Shown piece after piece: positions 1 to 6,218 of a DNA stretch of 6,218 nt. The notes under the pieces are model-generated. The model worked only from the letters and a program-made list of their open reading frames with translations. It did not search any database and was not told the origin of the DNA. Within the stretch, counting starts at the first letter, position 1, and each line of letters opens with the position of its first letter. This stretch comes from Afipia sp. (GTDB lineage Bacteria; Pseudomonadota; Alphaproteobacteria; Rhizobiales; Xanthobacteraceae), in contig JAGVII010000048.1 in the NCBI GenBank assembly GCA_020056155.1, forward strand, positions 1-6,218, given 5' to 3'. The position numbers were made by a program, and so were the translations under genes.

Positions 1-1947
1 CTGATGCGGCCGATCCTCGACTTTAACGCGCTGGAGCCGGGCGGGGCCGCCACCGCCGCGATCCGCAAGGCGGCGCAGGACGCAAACCTCGCCGGCGAAT
101 ACAATGCCAAAGTCCGCCTTACCGGACCTGTTCCAATCGCGAATGACGAATTTGCGACCGTTCAGGAGGGCGCGCTCGTCACACACACCGGGACGGTGCT
201 GATCGTCCTCTTCATCCTGTGGTGCGCGCTGAAGTCACCAAAGATCATCGGTGCTGTTTTCATCACGCTCGTGATCGGACTGTCGGTTACCACCGCCATC
301 GGGCTGATGCTGGTGGGCGCGTTCAACCTGATTTCGATCGCATTCTTCGTGCTGTTTGTCGGCCTTGGAGTCGATTTCGGCATCCAGTACAGCGTACGCT
401 ATCGTGCCGAACGTCACGAAATCGATGGTCTGGAGCCGGCGCTTGAGAAAGCCGCCGAGTATTCCGCAGTTCCGCTGACGCTTGCGGCGGTGGCCACGGC
501 TGCGGGCTTTCTCTCGTTCCTGCCAACCGACTACAAGGGCGTGTCCGAACTCGGAAAGATCGCCGGCGCGGGCATGATCATCGCGTTCCTCGCCGCCGTT
601 ACCGTGCTGCCCGCATTGCTCAAGATACTGAATCCTCCGGGCGAAGCCGAACCGCTCGGTTTCAAGTTCCTGGCCCCGGTCGACAGCTTCCTGGACCGCC
701 ATCGGGTCGGCGTTGTCGCCGCAACCCTGGGTGTGGCCGTTCTCGGCCTGCCATTGCTGTACTTTCTGCAGTTCGACTTCAATCCGATGAACCTGCGCAG
801 TGCAAAGGTTGAATCGGTCGCGACGTATCTCGATCTGCGCCGCGACCCGAATACCGGCACCAATGCCGTCGAAGTCCTGGCTCCGTCTGTGGCCGCTGCC
901 AAGGAAATTCAAGCTCGCCTCGCGAAAATTCCCGAAGTGTCGCGAACGGTCTCGCTCGACAGTTTCATTCCCGACGATCAGCCGGCAAAGCTCGCGATCA
1001 TCCGCAAGGCGGCGGCGTCGCTCAATCCGATCCTGAATGAGACATCGCGCGGCACCGCGCCGTCAGACGAGGAAAATGTTGCCGCACTAAAGGGCTCTGT
1101 GGATAGCCTGCGCAAGACCGCCGGCGACGACAAGGGGCCAGGCGCCGCGGCAGCACGCCGCCTCGCGGACGCGCTCGCGAAACTCGCGCAGGCCGACAAG
1201 GCTATGCGCGACAGGGCGGAAACGACGTTTATTTCTCCCTTGAACGTTGCGCTGGATCAGGTCCGTGGCCTGCTCAAGGCGCAGCCGGTCAGCATCAAAA
1301 CCTTGCCGCCCGACATTCTCGCCGACTGGACGTCGTCCGATGGACGGACCCGCGTCGAGGCGCAGCCGAAGGGCGATCCGAACGACAACGACACGTTGCG
1401 CAGTTTCGCTGCCGCGGTCCTGAAGGTTGAGCCGAACGCCATCGGCGGCCCGATTTCGATTTTGAAATCGGGCGACACCATCGTGTCGGCCTTCATTCAG
1501 GCGGGTGGCTGGGCGCTGCTGTCCATTGCGATCCTGCTCTGGATCGTTCTGAAGCGGATCGGCGACGTGCTGCTCACGCTGGTGCCGCTTGTGCTGGCAG
1601 GTGTGGTGACACTCGAGATCTGCGTCCTCATAGGACTGCCGATGAACTTCGCCAACATCATCGCGCTGCCGCTGCTGCTCGGCATCGGTGTGGCGTTCAA
1701 GATCTACTATGTGACCGCGTGGCGGGCAGGGCAGACCGACCTGCTGCAATCGAGCCTGACGCGCGCAATCTTCTTCAGTGCGCTGACGACCGCGACGGCA
1801 TTCGGCAGCCTTTGGCTATCGAGTCATCCCGGCACGTCGAGCATGGGTAAGCTGCTGGCGCTGTCGCTGGTCACCACGCTTGCAGCGGCGGTGCTATTCC
1901 AGCCTGCTTTGATGGGGCGTCCGCGCGACACTAACGAGGAGCGTTAG
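1..1947 (+). CDS. hpnN: HpnN, hopanoid RND-family transporter (5' end missing)
   Basis: Inner-membrane RND/MMPL-type transporter; HpnN moves hopanoids from the inner to the outer membrane (known from Rhodopseudomonas palustris and Burkholderia). The frame is open from base 1, so the ATG at 4 is probably internal; the family is roughly 850-880 residues and 648 codons are visible, so about 200-230 residues are missing. Numbering from that ATG: end of the first periplasmic domain 1-60; TM2-TM6 at about 63-75, 81-104, 108-130, 155-172 and 185-207; TM7 235-255; second periplasmic domain about 260-490, Ala/Lys-rich and probably helical at 355-425; TM8-TM12 at about 498-516, 520-542, 546-570, 586-605 and 614-636. 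TM4 carries GLGVDFGIQY with Asp124, the usual RND proton-relay position. The matching TM10 motif is GIGVAFKIYY, with Ala564 instead of Asp. The stop TAG at 1945 lies inside the 3' end of the opposing DUF2147 gene. Family assignment is firm; the symbol rests on remembered similarity and the adjacent hpnO. Confidence 0.93.
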   Translation: MMRPILDFNALEPGGAATAAIRKAAQDANLAGEYNAKVRLTGPVPIANDEFATVQEGALVTHTGTVLIVLFILWCALKSPKIIGAVFITLVIGLSVTTAIGLMLVGAFNLISIAFFVLFVGLGVDFGIQYSVRYRAERHEIDGLEPALEKAAEYSAVPLTLAAVATAAGFLSFLPTDYKGVSELGKIAGAGMIIAFLAAVTVLPALLKILNPPGEAEPLGFKFLAPVDSFLDRHRVGVVAATLGVAVLGLPLLYFLQFDFNPMNLRSAKVESVATYLDLRRDPNTGTNAVEVLAPSVAAAKEIQARLAKIPEVSRTVSLDSFIPDDQPAKLAIIRKAAASLNPILNETSRGTAPSDEENVAALKGSVDSLRKTAGDDKGPGAAAARRLADALAKLAQADKAMRDRAETTFISPLNVALDQVRGLLKAQPVSIKTLPPDILADWTSSDGRTRVEAQPKGDPNDNDTLRSFAAAVLKVEPNAIGGPISILKSGDTIVSAFIQAGGWALLSIAILLWIVLKRIGDVLLTLVPLVLAGVVTLEICVLIGLPMNFANIIALPLLLGIGVAFKIYYVTAWRAGQTDLLQSSLTRAIFFSALTTATAFGSLWLSSHPGTSSMGKLLALSLVTTLAAAVLFQPALMGRPRDTNEER

Positions 1948-2554
1948 CGATCTCCGGAAGCAGACAAACCTCGGAGGTCGCAGCATCTGGCGATCCCGCC
2001 TTGGCTCCGGCCTTCGGAGAAGCGGCTGTCTTGGGGCTGCCGATCGGCGTCGGAAACGGCGCCGCGGTGGCCTTGGACGCCGGCGCCTTCTGTCCGCCGG
2101 GCGCAGGTGCCGTCGTCTTCTGTCCGCCGGGCGCAGGCGCTCCCTCAGCGACACGGGTCCAAGTCTGGCCGCCACAGAGGATCATGGCCACGCAGCCTTC
2201 GATGCGCAGGGAGTTGGCCGTTTTGAGCTGGATCGAGGAGTCATAGGTTTTGCCGCTGGTCGCGTCGTAAACCTTGCCTTCCCACTTGTCCTTCTCGTCC
2301 TCGACCTTCTTCATGTTCAGAAGAATGGGCATGCCCAGCAGGGGACGGGTCCGCTTGGCCTTGTCGGGATTGTTCTTGTCGATGCCGCCGGGAATGGATT
2401 CGGAGGCGACGACCCCCCATAGCCGCGAATTGCAATCGACGATTCGGATCGTCGCCTTGCCGTCTTCATCGCGCCATTCACCGAGCGGTTCTGCCGCCGA
2501 GGCGGCGCCAGCAGCGGCGAGCAGGAACATTCCACTAAAGGCTATTTTTCGCAT
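1931..2554 (-). CDS. Secreted DUF2147 protein with Pro/Ala-rich tail
   Basis: 207 residues. The start at 2554 was chosen because MRKIAFSGMF begins a clear signal peptide (hydrophobic core, cleavage probably after ASA at residue 20) and a GAGG ribosome site lies about 7 bases upstream. An in-frame ATG at 2629 would put 25 unlikely residues before the signal. Residues about 25-135 match the DUF2147 pattern: GEWRDEDGKATIRI, Cys41, the D-x-NNPD stretch at 59-64, RTRPLLGMPIL, W91, KVYDATSGKTYDSS, the RIEGC region with Cys121, and GGQTWTRV. The common LCG triplet reads LWG here. Proteins of this family are small, exported and of unknown biochemical function. Residues 136-207 form a low-complexity Ala/Pro/Gly/Lys tail with a tandem 10-residue repeat, ending in a segment with a fourth cysteine (Cys197). 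The gene is convergent with hpnN (17-base overlap) and divergent from hpnO. A role in hopanoid or envelope biology is only suggested by position. Confidence 0.9.
   Translation of the reverse strand: MRKIAFSGMFLLAAAGAASAAEPLGEWRDEDGKATIRIVDCNSRLWGVVASESIPGGIDKNNPDKAKRTRPLLGMPILLNMKKVEDEKDKWEGKVYDATSGKTYDSSIQLKTANSLRIEGCVAMILCGGQTWTRVAEGAPAPGGQKTTAPAPGGQKAPASKATAAPFPTPIGSPKTAASPKAGAKAGSPDAATSEVCLLPEIANAPR
2087..2137. repeat. Tandem 30-bp repeat inside the DUF2147 gene tail
   Basis: A 21-base block is identical at 2087-2107 and 2117-2137, with a 30-base period. On the minus strand it encodes two successive 10-residue units, EGAPAPGGQK and TTAPAPGGQK (residues 137-156). The period is a multiple of three, so gain or loss of a unit would keep the frame. 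It looks like an extension of the linker just after the folded domain. Confidence 0.85.
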
Positions 2555-2612
2555 GAATCCTCGCGTGCATTGCAACCAATTTAAACACAAAAGCCGTTCG
2601 TTGTTCCAGAGA

Positions 2613-2639
2613 TTGACAAATCGACGCATACACTAATTT
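2613..2639 (+). promoter_or_regulatory. Candidate promoter for hpnO
   Basis: A perfect TTGACA -35 hexamer lies at 2613-2618 in the 114-base region between the divergent DUF2147 gene and hpnO. The -10 is weak: TAATTT at 2634-2639 matches 3 of 6 consensus bases at a short 15-base spacing, and at 17 bases the hexamer is ATTTCA. A promoter must exist here because the gene upstream faces the other way. The exact site is a guess. I found no convincing promoter for the DUF2147 gene on the opposite strand. Confidence 0.35.
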
Positions 2640-2668
2640 CAGTTGACTACACGCCCGGCAAACGAAGT

Positions 2669-4069
2669 ATGTATGACATCATGCAGCCAAATCTAGACAT
2701 TTCAGAGATGTTCGCGGATCGCCAATTCCAGCGCAACGCTCTGCACACGCGGTACCTCAACGAGCAGCTTGTTCGGGTCCTCAAGACCATCGGTTATGAC
2801 GTCGGCTTTCAGCGAGCCCAGGGGCAGTATCTGTTCGACCGCAACGATGATCGTTATCTCGATCTCCTGAGCGGGTTCGGCGTCTTCGCACTCGGCCGCA
2901 ATCATCCGACCGTCAAGAACGCCCTCAAGAGCGTGCTCGACAGTGATCTGCCTAATCTCGTTCAGCTCGATCTGTCCACGCTGGCCGGCATTCTGGCGGA
3001 GCGCCTGATCGCGCATGTGCCCTATCTCGACAAGGTGTTTTTTGCGAATTCGGGGACGGAATGTGTCGAAGCTGCGATCAAATTCGCGCGCGGCGCCACC
3101 GGCCGGACCGGCATCGTCTATTGCGACCACGGCTATCACGGGCTGTCCTATGGTTCTTTGTCTCTGACTGGCGACAAGAATTTCCGTGACGGTTTCGGAC
3201 CGCTGCTGCCGGATTGCTTCTCGATTCCGTTCAACGATCTTGCGGCGCTCGAAAAGGCGCTGACCGCTCGGCAGGTTGCCGCCTTCATCGTCGAGCCGAT
3301 TCAGGGCAAGGGCGTCAACATGCCCGACGACGGGTTTCTCGCGGGTGCGGCTGCCCTGTGCAAGCGATATGGCACGTTGTTCGTGGCGGACGAAATCCAG
3401 ACCGGCATGGGCCGCACAGGGCGTTTCCTCGCAGTCGAGCACTGGAATGTCGAGCCGGACATGGTGCTGCTGTCGAAGTCACTTTCCGGCGGTCACGTCC
3501 CGGTCGGTGCGGTGCTGACGCGCAAGGCGATCTTCGACAAGATTTTCGACCGCATGGACCGCGCCGTTGTGCACGGATCGACATTCTCCAAGAACGATCT
3601 CGCCATGGCTGCCGGCATCGCGACGCTGGAAGCGCTCAAGCAGGAGAAGGTGATCGAGAACGCAGCGGCGCGCGGCGCCGAACTGCTGACGACATTGTCA
3701 GCGATGATTCCGCGTTACGAACTCCTGAAGAACGTGCGTGGCAAGGGGCTTATGATCGGTGTCGAATTCGGTCCGCCGAAATCGCTGGCGCTCAAGGCAT
3801 CGTGGACGATGCTGGAAACGGCGAGCAAGGGTCTGTTCTGCCAGTTGATCACCATCCCGCTGTTCAAGGATCACAAGATCCTCAGCCAGGTGTCGGGCCA
3901 CGCCAGCCACACCATCAAGCTGCTGCCGTCGCTCACGATCACGCAGGAGGACTGCAACTGGATCACGGGTTCGTTCGATACCGTGATCGAAAGCAGCCAT
4001 CGCGTGCCCGGTGCGATTTGGTCGTTGGGGAAGACTTTGGTCGACAACGCAGCAAGAAAATCAGCCTGA
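2669..4069 (+). CDS. hpnO: HpnO, class-III PLP aminotransferase of hopanoid synthesis
   Basis: 466 residues, full length. A class-III (ornithine/acetylornithine-like) aminotransferase; HpnO is needed in R. palustris to make aminobacteriohopanetriol, probably by replacing the terminal oxygen function of the ribosylhopane-derived side chain with an amino group. Seen: phosphate-binding NSGTE at 127-131; YHG at 156-158; the VEPIQGKGVN loop at 208-217; DEIQTGMGRTGRF at 241-253 with Asp241 in the pyridine-nitrogen position; LLSKSLSGGHVPVGAV with the Schiff-base Lys270; HGSTF at 302-306 with Thr305 of the cofactor phosphate site; RGKGLMIGVEF in the small C-terminal domain. No signal or membrane segment, so cytoplasmic. 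The start at 2669 fits the N-terminus I recall for relatives, but the Shine-Dalgarno is poor (GAAG one base before the ATG) and the in-frame ATG at 2681 is possible. The stop TGA at 4067 lies inside the terminator stem. All catalytic residues are present. The exact acceptor is inferred from the family. Confidence 0.93.
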   Translation: MYDIMQPNLDISEMFADRQFQRNALHTRYLNEQLVRVLKTIGYDVGFQRAQGQYLFDRNDDRYLDLLSGFGVFALGRNHPTVKNALKSVLDSDLPNLVQLDLSTLAGILAERLIAHVPYLDKVFFANSGTECVEAAIKFARGATGRTGIVYCDHGYHGLSYGSLSLTGDKNFRDGFGPLLPDCFSIPFNDLAALEKALTARQVAAFIVEPIQGKGVNMPDDGFLAGAAALCKRYGTLFVADEIQTGMGRTGRFLAVEHWNVEPDMVLLSKSLSGGHVPVGAVLTRKAIFDKIFDRMDRAVVHGSTFSKNDLAMAAGIATLEALKQEKVIENAAARGAELLTTLSAMIPRYELLKNVRGKGLMIGVEFGPPKSLALKASWTMLETASKGLFCQLITIPLFKDHKILSQVSGHASHTIKLLPSLTITQEDCNWITGSFDTVIESSHRVPGAIWSLGKTLVDNAARKSA

Positions 4070-4085
4070 CAAGGTCAGGCTGATT
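4059..4085. terminator. Bidirectional terminator hairpin overlapping the hpnO stop
   Basis: A perfect 12-base inverted repeat (AATCAGCCTGAC and its complement) is separated by only 3 bases. On the plus strand it is followed by the U-rich GGTTCTTCTT; on the minus strand by TTCTTGCT. It therefore fits an intrinsic terminator for both hpnO (plus) and the cysteine-rich gene (minus, ending 45 bases away), and the minus-strand U-tract is at least as good. The left arm contains the last codons and the TGA of hpnO. Confidence 0.8.
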
Positions 4086-4130
4086 GGTTCTTCTTATGCA
4101 GAGTATGGAAGTGCGCGGAAGTATGGCCGC

Positions 4131-4367
4131 TTACTGGCCGTGACTACGCAGAACCGCATCACATTTCTTGCTGATCTTCGCGCGGTGTGCCTGAAGGCAG
4201 CCCAGGATCACGAAATCACCGTCGTTCATCACGGTGCGGCAATAGCGTGAGACGTCCGGAGCGCAGGCCTTCTGTTCTTCCGGTGTGCCGCTGCGCTGTG
4301 GGGCCTGCGCAAACGCGCCAACAGTTGCCGAGACAAGCAGGGTGGTTGCGAGAAGTGCTTTGAACAT
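4131..4367 (-). CDS. Small secreted cysteine-rich-repeat protein
   Basis: 78 residues. The start at 4367 gives a clear signal peptide (MFKALLATTLLVSATVGAFA, cleavage probably after residue 20) and has an AAGGGA ribosome site about 6 bases upstream. The mature part of about 58 residues has four cysteines, Cys35, Cys43, Cys57 and Cys69, spaced C-x7-C-x13-C-x11-C, within ACAPDVSRYCR, GCLQAHRAKISKKC and so on. This resembles one unit of the cysteine-rich repeat known from the Golgi protein GLG1, also found in short periplasmic proteins of alphaproteobacteria. The cysteines probably form two disulfides after export. I know of no proven function. It is convergent with hpnO across a shared terminator and lies downstream of the TRAP permease on the same strand, but a 207-base gap with its own inverted repeat suggests independent expression. 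Confidence 0.85.
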   Translation of the reverse strand: MFKALLATTLLVSATVGAFAQAPQRSGTPEEQKACAPDVSRYCRTVMNDGDFVILGCLQAHRAKISKKCDAVLRSHGQ

Positions 4368-4574
4368 CGTTATCCCTTATCAGGTCTAGCGTTCGACGAA
4401 CCATAGGTCGAACACATCAGAATGCCAGATACAAGTCATTCACGCCGGAAGGGTGGCCTATTTCGACAAGGTGTGGCGTGGATGCACGATTCCCTTCGCG
4501 CCATGGTGAGGCGCGAATTGTCGCCACATTTCGATTGGCGGCTTTCGTCGGTTGCGCAGCGCGTCAATCGCGAT
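4368..4574. other. Non-coding gap between TRAP permease and cysteine-rich gene
   Basis: These 207 bases hold no convincing gene. They contain the leader of the cysteine-rich gene and three more inverted repeats towards the TRAP end: an 8-base perfect stem with a 7-base loop at 4495-4517 (TTCGCGCC / GGCGCGAA); a 9-base stem with one mismatch at 4532-4540 and 4562-4570, starting 5 bases after the TRAP stop; and weak CACGCC / GGCGTG arms at 4441-4446 and 4475-4480. None has a U-tract on the minus strand, so the TRAP transcript end is unclear and may depend on Rho. Confidence 0.6.
4391..4413. promoter_or_regulatory. Inverted repeat upstream of the cysteine-rich gene
   Basis: GTTCGAC at 4391-4397 and its complement GTCGAAC at 4407-4413 are separated by 9 bases. 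The element lies 24-46 bases before the ATG at 4367, where an operator would overlap a promoter or the 5' leader. I saw no good -35/-10 pair around it. It could equally be a leader hairpin or chance. Confidence 0.35.
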
Positions 4575-6218
4575 CTAGCGCGTGGTGACTTCTGACCGGG
4601 CAACCGGGTTCCGCTGCATCAGGAAGAAGGCGACGACCAGCGCTGGAACCAGAATCGCGAGCGCGATTGCGATGATCTGCAACTCCGAGACAGGCATGAT
4701 GCCGCCGCCCGGTGTTGCGAGAGTGAATCCGCCGATCACCAGCAACACACGGACCGGCCACTCCATTGCACCCGTACGCCGCAGGTCGCCGACGAACGCC
4801 TGGTAACCCTGGATGCCGCCGCAGATGAACAGCGTGCCAATCCCCGCGAGTGCCATCAGCCCCAGCGCTTCGAGATAGGGCGCGTCGCCTTGCAGAACCA
4901 GCGCAGGGTTGAGCACGAAGAAGAAGGGGATGAAGTAGATGATGCTGCCCACCCACATCGATTCCCATCCTGTCCTCATTGCGGGGGAGCCGGCTATGCC
5001 GGCTGCAGCAAATGACGCGATGGCCACGGGTGGCGTGATCGACGACAGCATGCCCCAGTAAAAGATGAACATGTGGACGGCCATCTTGTTCAGGCCGGCT
5101 TTCTCGAGAGCGGGCGCGACGAGAATGGCAAGGAAGATATAACAGGCGGTCGTTGTCAGACCGAGCCCCAGAATCAGGCTTGTGAAAGCGCACATCGCGA
5201 GCAGCAGGAGCGCGTTGTCGCCGGCGATTCTCAACAGGTCGTTGGCGAGGCTGGAGATAACGCCTGTCATCGAGAAGGCGCCGATCAACAGTCCGCATCC
5301 CGCCAAAATGCCGACGAGTTCGACGAATGTCCGTCCATTCACTTCCAGGAACTTGCCGATGGTTGCAAACGTCCAGCGGGTATCTTTCGAGAACAACTGG
5401 TTCAGCACCAGCAGGAGGGCGGTCGCGTAGAACGGCGCATGGCTTTCGCGCTTGAAGTACAGCAACATCACGATCAGCAGCGCGATGACGAAAACGTAGT
5501 ACCAGCCTTCCTTGATGGTGTCCCACACGCGCGGCAGCTCCGAACGCGGAATGCCGGCGAGCTTGTGGCGCGCAGCGTAAGAATCCACCTGCATAAAAAG
5601 GCCGAGATAAAACAGGGCGGCCGGAATGATCGCCGCGAGTGCGACTTCCGCGTAGCTGACGTTCAGGAACTGCGCGATAATGAACGCGGTGGCGCCCATC
5701 ACCGGCGGTGCGAGCACCGCGCCAGTCGAGGCACAGGCTTCAATGGCTGCGGCATAGGACGCGCGGAAACCGCTTTTCTTCATCACCGGAATGGTCATGG
5801 TTCCGGCCGTGAGCACGTTTGAAATGATCGACCCGGACATCATGCCGAGAAGAGCGCTGGCAAAAATGCAGACCTTGGCGGCGCCGCCACGGAAAGTTCC
5901 GCAAAGCGCGAAAGCGATATTGATGAAGAACTTGCCTGCGCCCGTCATCATGAGCGCCGTGCCGAATACCAGAAAGCCGATCACGGTATCCGCGAAAGCC
6001 TGGATTGGAATTCCGAGCAGACTCTCACCCGACAGGACATGATAGGCGGTGGCTTGATCGAGGGTGGACTGGGTGCCGCGGAACGGTCCCAGCCAGCTTG
6101 CGTCTGCAAACAATGGGTAGACGGTGAAAGGCAGGACGCAAAGCACCAGACTCCAGCCGCCGGTGCGGCGCAGCGCTTCCATCAGCACGGCCCACATGAT
6201 CAGACCGCCGACGATCAC
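4575..6218 (-). CDS. TRAP transporter fused permease, DctQ-DctM type (N-terminus missing)
   Basis: Membrane part of a tripartite, binding-protein-dependent secondary transporter. In this fused class the 4-helix small subunit and 12-helix large subunit are one chain; the partner is usually a TAXI-type periplasmic receptor, often encoded next door and so perhaps just outside the window. The frame is open to the window edge, where the GTG at 6216-6218 is an internal Val codon; 547 residues are visible and roughly 100 or more are missing. Numbered from the edge: end of the small-subunit part with LMEALRRTGGW at 12-22; YHVLSGESLLGIP at 59-71; TGAGKFF and FRGGAAK at 92-115; the first large-subunit signature MSGSIISNVLTAGTMTIP at 127-144 with ACASTGAVLAPPVMGATAF at 161-179; the repeated half with GLGLTTTACYIFLAILVAPAL at 351-371 and SSITPPVAIASFAAAGIAGS at 392-411; further helices to about 533 and a short polar tail. 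The substrate (typically organic acids) cannot be read from this subunit. Confidence 0.95.
   Translation of the reverse strand: MIVGGLIMWAVLMEALRRTGGWSLVLCVLPFTVYPLFADASWLGPFRGTQSTLDQATAYHVLSGESLLGIPIQAFADTVIGFLVFGTALMMTGAGKFFINIAFALCGTFRGGAAKVCIFASALLGMMSGSIISNVLTAGTMTIPVMKKSGFRASYAAAIEACASTGAVLAPPVMGATAFIIAQFLNVSYAEVALAAIIPAALFYLGLFMQVDSYAARHKLAGIPRSELPRVWDTIKEGWYYVFVIALLIVMLLYFKRESHAPFYATALLLVLNQLFSKDTRWTFATIGKFLEVNGRTFVELVGILAGCGLLIGAFSMTGVISSLANDLLRIAGDNALLLLAMCAFTSLILGLGLTTTACYIFLAILVAPALEKAGLNKMAVHMFIFYWGMLSSITPPVAIASFAAAGIAGSPAMRTGWESMWVGSIIYFIPFFFVLNPALVLQGDAPYLEALGLMALAGIGTLFICGGIQGYQAFVGDLRRTGAMEWPVRVLLVIGGFTLATPGGGIMPVSELQIIAIALAILVPALVVAFFLMQRNPVARSEVTTR

Noticed and set aside
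235..912. Long open frame on the minus strand inside hpnN
   Set aside because: Antisense to a well-supported membrane protein; the translation is rich in Arg, Gln and His with no domain, typical of GC-rich shadow frames. The same holds for 1087-1749 minus.
2555..2629. N-terminal extension of the DUF2147 protein from an ATG at 2629
   Set aside because: It would bury the signal peptide behind 25 residues, and the ATG at 2554 has a proper ribosome site.
2702..3442. Long open frame on the minus strand inside hpnO
   Set aside because: Lies opposite the conserved aminotransferase core and has no recognisable domain or ribosome site. The 3214-4083 plus frame is likewise an out-of-frame shadow of hpnO.
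4495..4517. 8-bp hairpin as the TRAP permease terminator
   Set aside because: The stem is perfect but it lies about 58 bases beyond the stop and no U-tract follows on the minus strand, so I list it only as an inverted repeat in the gap.
4564..5526. 320-codon open frame on the minus strand overlapping the TRAP permease
   Set aside because: Arg/His-rich and lacking membrane character, while the overlapping frame has clear TRAP signatures. The 5073-5822 plus frame is rejected for the same reason.
6216..6218. GTG at the window edge as the true start of the TRAP permease
   Set aside because: The sequence begins in the middle of the small-subunit part of the fusion, so the real start must lie outside the window.
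1..6218. Search for mobile elements, CRISPR arrays, RNA genes or defence modules
   Set aside because: No transposase, regularly spaced repeats, tRNA-like cloverleaf, rRNA stretch or defence-type protein domain was seen; coding density and base use are even across the window.

Overview
The window looks like chromosomal DNA of a hopanoid-producing alphaproteobacterium, most likely of the Bradyrhizobium/Rhodopseudomonas/Afipia group (Nitrobacteraceae). This rests on the GC-rich codon use and on the close match of two genes, hpnN and hpnO, to what I remember of those genera. The genus is inferred; no search was run.

Layout: (1) 1-1947, plus strand: 3' three quarters of hpnN, an RND/MMPL-type transporter that moves hopanoids towards the outer membrane; its start lies left of the window. 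(2) 1931-2554, minus strand: a secreted DUF2147 protein with a Pro/Ala-rich tail, whose 3' end overlaps hpnN by 17 bases. (3) 2555-2668: a 114-base divergent promoter region. (4) 2669-4069, plus strand: hpnO, a class-III PLP aminotransferase of aminobacteriohopanetriol formation. (5) 4059-4085: a strong inverted repeat that contains the hpnO stop codon and probably acts as a terminator in both directions. (6) 4131-4367, minus strand: a 78-residue secreted protein with four cysteines of the cysteine-rich-repeat type. (7) 4368-4574: non-coding, with several inverted repeats. (8) 4575-6218, minus strand: most of a fused TRAP transporter permease (small and large membrane subunits in one chain); its N-terminus lies right of the window.

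HpnN and HpnO belong to one pathway: HpnO adds the amino group to the hopanoid side chain and HpnN exports hopanoids. The DUF2147 gene sits between them in the opposite orientation, so hpnO must be transcribed from its own promoter. The cysteine-rich protein and the TRAP permease mark the end of the hopanoid block and show no evident functional link to it. The coding genes are otherwise ordinary. I see no mobile element, CRISPR array, tRNA, rRNA or clear sign of an undescribed multi-gene system. The points most worth a second look are small-scale: the terminator that includes the hpnO stop codon, the overlapping convergent ends, the missing acidic residue in the second HpnN repeat, and the four-cysteine secreted protein.
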